From: CAWKAO01 sp963847665 | GTDB lineage: Bacteria; Actinomycetota; Humimicrobiia; Humimicrobiales; Humimicrobiaceae | Direction: 5' to 3' | NCBI GenBank assembly: GCA_963847665.1 | Contig: CAWKAO010000003.1 | Location: forward strand, 248,001-312,000 | DNA: 64,000 bases | In this document: piece by piece, positions 58,933-64,000 of the stretch | How the letters are laid out: each line of letters begins with the position of its first letter | How positions within the stretch are numbered: the stretch's first letter is position 1 | Notes under the pieces: generated by a model | The model's input: the letters and a program-made list of their open reading frames with translations, nothing else | What the model was told of the DNA's origin: nothing | The model's database searches: none | Made by a program: the position numbers and the translations under genes

Positions 58933-59697
58933 TTATATCCTGGTCAAAATCAGTGGTCCGTCTTCAGTTATTGCCACACTGTCCTCAAAATGACAGGAAC
59001 ACTTCCTGTCCTCAGTTACAACGGTCCAGCAATCCTCCAGTATCTCTACATCACCTGTACCGACATTAAGCATAGGCTCAATTGCAAGGACCATTCCCTT
59101 TTTTAAAACCGGTCCCTGACCCGGAGGACCATAGTTGAGTATCTGCGGGTCTTCATGCATCTTTTTACCGATACCATGCCCGACAAATACCTTGATAACA
59201 GAAAAATTATCTTTTTCAGCCCTTTTCTCAATGGTATTGGAAATATCCGATAATCTCGCCCCTATTTTACATTTATCTATGCTGGAGTTTAATGCATCTA
59301 TTGTGGCTCTGTAGAGCCTTTCAACGGTCTTACTTACGGCCCCTATCTTATAACTTCGGGCAGCATCTCCGTAAAAACCTCTGAACTCAACTCCCACATC
59401 TATGGATACGAGATCCCCTTCTTTGATCATCTTATTTCCCGGTATGCCGTGGACGACCTCTTCGTTTATTGAAACGCATATACTTGAAGGGTATGGTCTT
59501 TTTGAAAGCCTTCCCACATATCCCTTAAAAGCTGGTTTAGCATTTCTCTTCCTGATAATGTTTTCTGCTGTCCTGTCAAGCTCGATAGTCTTAATACCAG
59601 GCTTTAGATCTTTCTCAAGTTGTAAAAGAACTTCGGCGACTATTTCGCCTGCTTTCTGCATGATTTTTATCTCATCTGCAGATTTGCAAATAATCAT
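58933..59697 (-). CDS. map: Methionine aminopeptidase, type I
   Basis: A 254-residue metalloprotease removing the initiator Met. The metal ligands are in DVGVEFRGFYGDAARS (two Asp), GHGIGKKMHEDP (His), AIEPML (Glu) and CHFEDSVAIT (Glu), with the substrate His in EEVVHGIPG. Its start overlaps the adk stop by four bases. Confidence 0.95.
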   Translation of the reverse strand: MIICKSADEIKIMQKAGEIVAEVLLQLEKDLKPGIKTIELDRTAENIIRKRNAKPAFKGYVGRLSKRPYPSSICVSINEEVVHGIPGNKMIKEGDLVSIDVGVEFRGFYGDAARSYKIGAVSKTVERLYRATIDALNSSIDKCKIGARLSDISNTIEKRAEKDNFSVIKVFVGHGIGKKMHEDPQILNYGPPGQGPVLKKGMVLAIEPMLNVGTGDVEILEDCWTVVTEDRKCSCHFEDSVAITEDGPLILTRI

Positions 59698-60338
59698 AAG
59701 GCTGCAAGTACCCTTTCTGTTATGTCACCTTCATCTCCGTGTCCATCTATGTCTACCAGCAATCCTTTTTTCCTGTAATAATCAATAAGCGGTAAAGTCT
59801 GGTTTTTATACACTTTTAACCTTTCTTTTATAACGCTTACTTCATCATCTTTTCTTTTATACAATTCTCCACCGCATACTGGACACCGGTCTTCGATGGC
59901 ACCTGCACCGGTATTATTATTGATCCTGCATATGTTACTGCAGCTGTGACACATCCTTCTGTCAGTGAGCCTTCTTATAAGCTCTTTGTCATCTACATCA
60001 ATATTGATCACTTTATCCAACCCGATCGCCATTGATTCAAGCATATTTCCAAACATCTCAGCCTGATTTAATGTGCGGGGAAATCCATCCATTAAAAAAT
60101 TATCTTTTGAATCACCTTTTGCTATTTCATTCTTTATTATTTCAATGATCAATTCATCAGGTACCAGTTTGCCGCTCTTCATATATTCCTCAGCCTGCAA
60201 TCCAAGGTCGGAACTGTTTTTGCATTCATTTCTTAGTATATCCCCGGTAGAAATATGCAGCAGGCCAAACCTTTCAGCAAGTTTTTTTGCCTGGGTACCT
60301 TTTCCCGCACCAGGAGCACCAAGTAAAACGACCCTCAT
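59694..60338 (-). CDS. adk: Adenylate kinase, zinc-lid form
   Basis: A 214-residue kinase with the P-loop GAPGAGKGTQA, FLMDGFPRTLNQAE and a LID domain holding four Cys (CHSCSNICR and CPVCGG), so a zinc-stabilised lid. It balances AMP, ADP and ATP. It overlaps secY upstream and map downstream. It ends in TGA at the expected family end, which shows that TGA works as a stop codon here. Confidence 0.96.
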   Translation of the reverse strand: MRVVLLGAPGAGKGTQAKKLAERFGLLHISTGDILRNECKNSSDLGLQAEEYMKSGKLVPDELIIEIIKNEIAKGDSKDNFLMDGFPRTLNQAEMFGNMLESMAIGLDKVINIDVDDKELIRRLTDRRMCHSCSNICRINNNTGAGAIEDRCPVCGGELYKRKDDEVSVIKERLKVYKNQTLPLIDYYRKKGLLVDIDGHGDEGDITERVLAAL

Positions 60339-61598
60339 TTCAGGAAACCCTCATAATCACGCATTATTAGTTGTGACTCAAGCTGCCTCATCGTTTCCAG
60401 AGCAACACTGACTGCGATCAGTATCGAGGTGCCTCCAAATCTGAAAGGTATATTACCATAAGTTATCAGCACTTCTGGTAGCAGGGCGATCATTGCAAGA
60501 AATATTGCACCCGGCAGGGTTATTCTATTTAAAATATGTGAAAGGTAATCAGCTGTATTTTTTCCAGGCCTTATCCCTGGAATAAAACCGCCATATCTTC
60601 TAAGATTATCAGCAGTGTCCATCGGGTTAAAAGTAATAGCTCCATAGAAATATGCAAAGAAAATTATCATAAGAGAGTAGACAATAATATAAAACGGGTT
60701 TATAGAGCCCTGTGAACTTGGGGTCAGCGCATCCGCTATTCTCTGAAGCCATGCTACATTTGTGAACTGGGCGATCGTAGCAGGAAACAGAAGTACTGAT
60801 ACAGCAAATATGATGGGCATGACACCAGCCTGGTTGACCTTTAAAGGTATGTAAGTACTCTGGCCACCAAATACCTTTCTTCCGACGATCCTTTTTGCAT
60901 ATTGGACAGGTATCCTTCTCTCACCCTGCTGCATCTCTATAATAGCCATGATCATGCCGACTACCATTATTCCAAATAGAACTATATAAATAATGTTTAT
61001 TCCCTTTAATCTAAACAGTAAAATAAATTGCCCTGGCATCCTTGAGACAATGGAAGCAAATATGATCAGAGATATGCCATTACCGACGCCATGGAGGTTT
61101 ATCAGTTCCCCAAGCCACATTATCAGGGTCGTCCCTGCAGTAAGTGTCATGATAATAAGAATGATATGCATCGCATCGAACTTGGGGATGGCATTGAAGT
61201 TCCTGAAATAAAATACCATTGCAACAGACTGTATCAGTGCAAGCCCTGTGGTCATATACCTGGATATCTGTGTTATTCTTCGTCTTCCTACCTCGCCCTG
61301 TTTTGCAAGCTGTTCAAGCTTTGGAATGACGACCTGTAATAACTGCATAATAATAGACGCAGTAATATACGGCATTATACCAAGAGAAAAAACTGCAAAC
61401 CTTGCAAGTGCCCCTCCAGAGAAGAGGTCAAGCATACCAAGAAGGCCAGATCTGTACCTGGCTTGTAATAGCATTTGCATCCACTCCCGGGACTGTAATA
61501 TTTGCACCAAACCTGTACAATGCCAGAATAGCCAGGGTAAAAAATATCCTGTTTCTTATCTCTTTTATTCTAAAAGCATTTAAAATAGCTCGCCACAT
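60335..61598 (-). CDS. secY: Preprotein translocase subunit SecY, N-terminal frame interrupted
   Basis: The channel of the Sec translocon, about 420 residues once repaired, with ten membrane helices. ATG at 61598 opens with MWRAILNAFRIKEIRNRIFF and continues through YRFGANITVPGVDANAIT; the longer frame then resumes at SGLLGMLDLFSGGALARFAVFSLGIMPYI. One extra base (or two missing) between about 61448 and 61465 separates them. The total length of 1264 bases leaves exactly one base over. As an essential single-copy gene in a ribosomal operon it must work, so this is taken as a sequence error. Confidence 0.94.
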
Positions 61599-61641
61599 AA
61601 TGTATTCCTTTATAAATAATATTTAAATATTATTATTCAAA

Positions 61642-62124
61642 TCATTCTTTGACTGCTTTTATATTATTCAGGTTTCCAAGGGGTAAAATCTCAGTTTTAC
61701 CGCCTGCATCTTCTATTTTCTCTATTGCACTCTGGCTAAAATAATTGGCCCTGACAGTCAACTTCTTCTTTAGCTCGCCATTGCCAAGTATTTTTAAGGG
61801 GTTAGTTTTCTTGAATATTAATCCTTTTTTTACAAGAAATTCAAAGTCTATGGTATCGCTGTCCTTGAAACCATTAAGAACCCCTGTATTTATAATATTA
61901 AACTCTTTTTTCCTTGTATTTTTAAACCCGGGAAGGTGTGGTATCCTTCTTGCAAGCGGCATCTGTCCGCCTTCAAATCCACGGCGTACTTTGCCTCCAG
62001 ATCGGGACAACTGGCCTTTTGTGCCTCTTCCAGAGGTCGTGCCATGTCCTGAACCGTTCCCGCGGCCCACTCTTTTCCTTTTTTTTGTAGTACTTTTATC
62101 TGGCTTTATATCACACAGCCTCAA
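61642..62124 (-). CDS. rplO: 50S ribosomal protein L15
   Basis: A 160-residue L15 with the basic, glycine-rich N-terminus (RVGRGNGSGHGTTSGRGTKG), a GFEGGQMPLARRIP stretch and a C-terminal globular domain ending near ILPLGNLNNIKAV. It follows rpsE after 30 bases, leaving no room for the usual rpmD (L30). Confidence 0.96.
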   Translation of the reverse strand: MRLCDIKPDKSTTKKRKRVGRGNGSGHGTTSGRGTKGQLSRSGGKVRRGFEGGQMPLARRIPHLPGFKNTRKKEFNIINTGVLNGFKDSDTIDFEFLVKKGLIFKKTNPLKILGNGELKKKLTVRANYFSQSAIEKIEDAGGKTEILPLGNLNNIKAVKE

Positions 62125-62154
62125 AACGGTCTCCTTTCAAATAATAAATGAGAC

Positions 62155-62650
62155 TTAAGCTTCTTTCACGGCATCAACTGATTTTTTGCTTAAGAACATT
62201 TCCTTTGTCTTTAATGACTTTAAACCTACTATGGTGGCATTGGCAATACTAAGCGCATTAGCGCTTCCAAGAGACTTGGTCAATATGTCTTTTATACCTG
62301 CCAGTTCGATTATGGCCCTTACGGCTCCACCTGCTATTACCCCGGTACCATGAGAAGCAGGTTTCATAAACACATGCCCTGCACCAAGACGGGCATTGAT
62401 GTCATATGGTATGGTCCCTTCGACTAGTAGGTACAGTGAAAATATTTTTCTTTGCTGCATTTACTGCTTTCTGGATAGCAGTTGCGACTTCATTAGCTTT
62501 TCCAAAGCCGACTCCTACTTTGCCGTTAAGGTTACCAACAGCAACAAGAGCACTAAAACTGAATCTCCTTCCACCTTTTACTACTTTTGCAACCCTATTT
62601 ATTTTAATGACTTTTTCAGAATATTCTTCATTATTTAAAAATTCCGGCAC
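62155..62650 (-). CDS. rpsE: 30S ribosomal protein S5, frame interrupted by one extra base
   Basis: The N-terminal frame (from 62650) has [21 protein letters not shown] and [16 protein letters not shown], ending [10 protein letters not shown]; the second frame resumes with [37 protein letters not shown] and [16 protein letters not shown]. Deleting one base at about 62428 joins them exactly into a 164-residue S5 with no gap or residue loss. The lesion is in an essential gene and is therefore almost certainly an artefact. Confidence 0.95.
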
Positions 62651-62686
62651 AACTATCCTCCTTGATAATTTTTCGAAAAACTTCAG

Positions 62687-63046
62687 TTAAAATTTTAATC
62701 CACCTTCTCTTGCTCCCTGTGCTAAGGCTTTTATTCTTCCATGATATTTATAGCAGCCCCTGTTAAAGATAACCTCTGCTATTTTTTTTGCTTTTGCTTT
62801 TTCTGCCAGGACTTTTCCGGTCTTAAAACTATTGTCCACCTTACCTTTTTCATTTTCAGCACGTTCGATGTCTTTGCTGGAAATCCCGACAACAGTATTA
62901 CCATTGTTATCTATTATTTGAGCATACACATACTTGTTAGACCTGTAGACAAAGAGTTTGGGCCTTTGCAGATTCTTACTCAACTTATAAGTGACTCTCT
63001 CTCTTCTTCTAACAGATCTGTCTTTTCTATCTATTCTGGATTTCAT
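62687..63046 (-). CDS. rplR: 50S ribosomal protein L18
   Basis: A 119-residue L18 binding 5S rRNA: RRRERVTYKLSKNLQRPKLFVYRSNKYVYA-type start, VLAEKAKAKKIAEVIFNRGCYKYHGRIKALA and the final AREGGLKF. It lies between rplF and rpsE. Confidence 0.96.
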   Translation of the reverse strand: MKSRIDRKDRSVRRRERVTYKLSKNLQRPKLFVYRSNKYVYAQIIDNNGNTVVGISSKDIERAENEKGKVDNSFKTGKVLAEKAKAKKIAEVIFNRGCYKYHGRIKALAQGAREGGLKF

Positions 63047-63066
63047 TGCTATCTCCGTCTTTAATA

Positions 63067-63627
63067 TTATTTAGCACCACTTGTAGCAGCAGCTTTTCCT
63101 GCTTTTTTCCTTACGACTTCATTCAAATACCTAATACCCTTACCTTTATAGGGCTCGGGTTTTCTGATCGAACGGATCTGTGCTGCGATCTGACCTACTC
63201 TCTGCTTATCGATCCCCTTTACTATAATAGTAGTAGGATCAGGCAGATCAAAAGATATATCATCCGGTTTAATAAAAGGCACCGGGTTTGAGTAACCTGC
63301 AAGTATTTCCAGGTCCTCACCTTTTTTGGATGCCCTGTAACCCACGCCAATGATCTTTAAGGTCCTCTCGAAGCCCGAGTCCACACCTGTAACCATATTG
63401 CTTAAAAGATTTCTATACAGACCATGTTTGGCTCCACATTCCTGATCATCCCTTAAAGGTGTGAGCACCAGAGTACCCTCACTGATCTCAAGTTTTATAC
63501 TCTTATCGACCACCTGGCTTAACTGCCCTAGTTTACCTTTTACAGTAACAGTGTTCTTATTTATGCCCACTTCAACACCTGAAGGTATTGGAACTGGTTT
63601 TTTGCCGACTCTTGACAATTTATCCAC
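63067..63627 (-). CDS. rplF: 50S ribosomal protein L6
   Basis: A 186-residue L6: SRVGKKPVPIPSGVEVGINKN, NMVTGVDSGFERTLKIIGVGYRA and the signature EPYKGKGIRYLNEVVRKKAGK near the end. It lies in standard spc order between rpsH and rplR. Confidence 0.97.
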   Translation of the reverse strand: MDKLSRVGKKPVPIPSGVEVGINKNTVTVKGKLGQLSQVVDKSIKLEISEGTLVLTPLRDDQECGAKHGLYRNLLSNMVTGVDSGFERTLKIIGVGYRASKKGEDLEILAGYSNPVPFIKPDDISFDLPDPTTIIVKGIDKQRVGQIAAQIRSIRKPEPYKGKGIRYLNEVVRKKAGKAAATSGAK

Positions 63628-63673
63628 CTCTTCTTTTCTAAAGTAACCGGTATATGCTATCCGGTTAGAATTC

Positions 63674-64000
63674 TTACCATATATAACAAATTACTTCTCC
63701 GCCGACTCCTAATTGTTTAGCTTTTTTTCCGGTCATAACTCCACTTGAAGTCGACATTATAGCTATTCCCATTCCTCCCAGGACAGAAGGGATCTTTTCT
63801 TTTTCAACATACACCCTAAGGCCAGGCTTGCTTACTCTTTTAATACCTGAAAATATACCTTTTTTATCTTTTCCATATTTAAGGTACACCTTTAGAATAC
63901 TGCTGGAGTTATCACTTTCGACCAATTCAAAACTTTTTATATATCCTTCTTCATCAAGTATTTTTGCGATCTCTTTTTTTAAGCCTGAAGAAGGAATGAT
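63674..64000 (-). CDS. rpsH: 30S ribosomal protein S8, truncated by the window edge
   Basis: The frame is open to the right edge and gives 108 residues lacking the extreme N-terminus. It reads IIPSSGLKKEIAKIL, then YIKSFELVES, KRVSKPGLRVYV and the signature STSSGVMTGKKAKQLGVGGEVICYIW. S8 binds helix 21 of 16S rRNA and regulates the spc operon in many bacteria. Confidence 0.95.
   Translation of the reverse strand: MIPSSGLKKEIAKILDEEGYIKSFELVESDNSSSILKVYLKYGKDKKGIFSGIKRVSKPGLRVYVEKEKIPSVLGGMGIAIMSTSSGVMTGKKAKQLGVGGEVICYIW

Noticed and set aside
1..64000. CRISPR arrays, insertion sequences, rRNA or tRNA genes
   Set aside because: No regularly spaced repeats, transposase-like proteins, terminal inverted repeats or recognisable stable RNA genes were seen on reading through.

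Overview
The window is AT-rich bacterial DNA, coded mostly on the minus strand. It suggests an anaerobic heterotroph: there are ferredoxin-dependent indolepyruvate oxidoreductase genes, a cobalamin-binding radical SAM protein, 4Fe-4S proteins and several sugar-catabolic operons. The order spc/alpha ribosomal genes - truA - rplM - rpsI - glmM - glmS - acpS - nnr - alr resembles the arrangement known from Actinobacteria, and some genes look leaderless, which is also common there. Base composition and metabolism suggest a deep-branching uncultured anaerobic lineage rather than a classical high-GC actinomycete. This placement is inference.

Layout. 1-3.7 kb: end of nadC, a patatin-like lipase and a TPR lytic transglycosylase. 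3.8-11.5 kb: a minus-strand L-rhamnose/aldehyde operon (deoC with a candidate encapsulation peptide, Zn-dehydrogenase, glycerol-kinase-like kinase, rhaM, URO-D-like protein, rhaA, a bacterial microcompartment shell protein, second Zn-dehydrogenase), divergent from a SorC-type regulator and separated from it by a dyad-rich control region. 12.8-17.4 kb: an overlapping four-gene operon of unknown pathway (aldolase-like protein lacking zinc ligands, B12 radical SAM, polyprenyl diphosphate synthase, AEC permease). 17.6-23 kb: FAD-Rieske oxidoreductase, glnS, a toxin-gene remnant and a DUF4173 membrane protein. 23-32 kb: a minus-strand operon with a lipoyl-E1 alpha fusion, E1 beta, araB, araD, an araA-like isomerase, a second URO-D-like protein and a ferredoxin-type aldo/keto reductase. 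32-42 kb: pgi and an aryl-acid island (iorA, iorB, ACT protein, small symporter accessory peptide, Na+ symporter, two paaK copies); the symporter and both paaK copies are heavily broken. 42-45.5 kb: small membrane and accessory genes. 45.6-64 kb: cell-wall and housekeeping genes joined to the ribosomal alpha and spc operons.

Sequence quality matters here. Three normally essential genes (secY, rpsE, glnS) each carry one frameshift that is repaired by removing one base, so isolated frameshifts in this window are probably sequence errors. The 34.8-38.7 kb stretch is different: eleven lesions, including two in-frame TGA codons, fall in three adjacent genes.

The most interesting items are the partial microcompartment-type rhamnose/deoxyribose-phosphate operon, the uncharacterised aldolase-like/radical SAM/prenyl synthase/permease operon, the apparent ATT start codon of infA, two URO-D paralogues each next to a sugar isomerase, and a lipoyl-E1 alpha fusion without E2 or E3.
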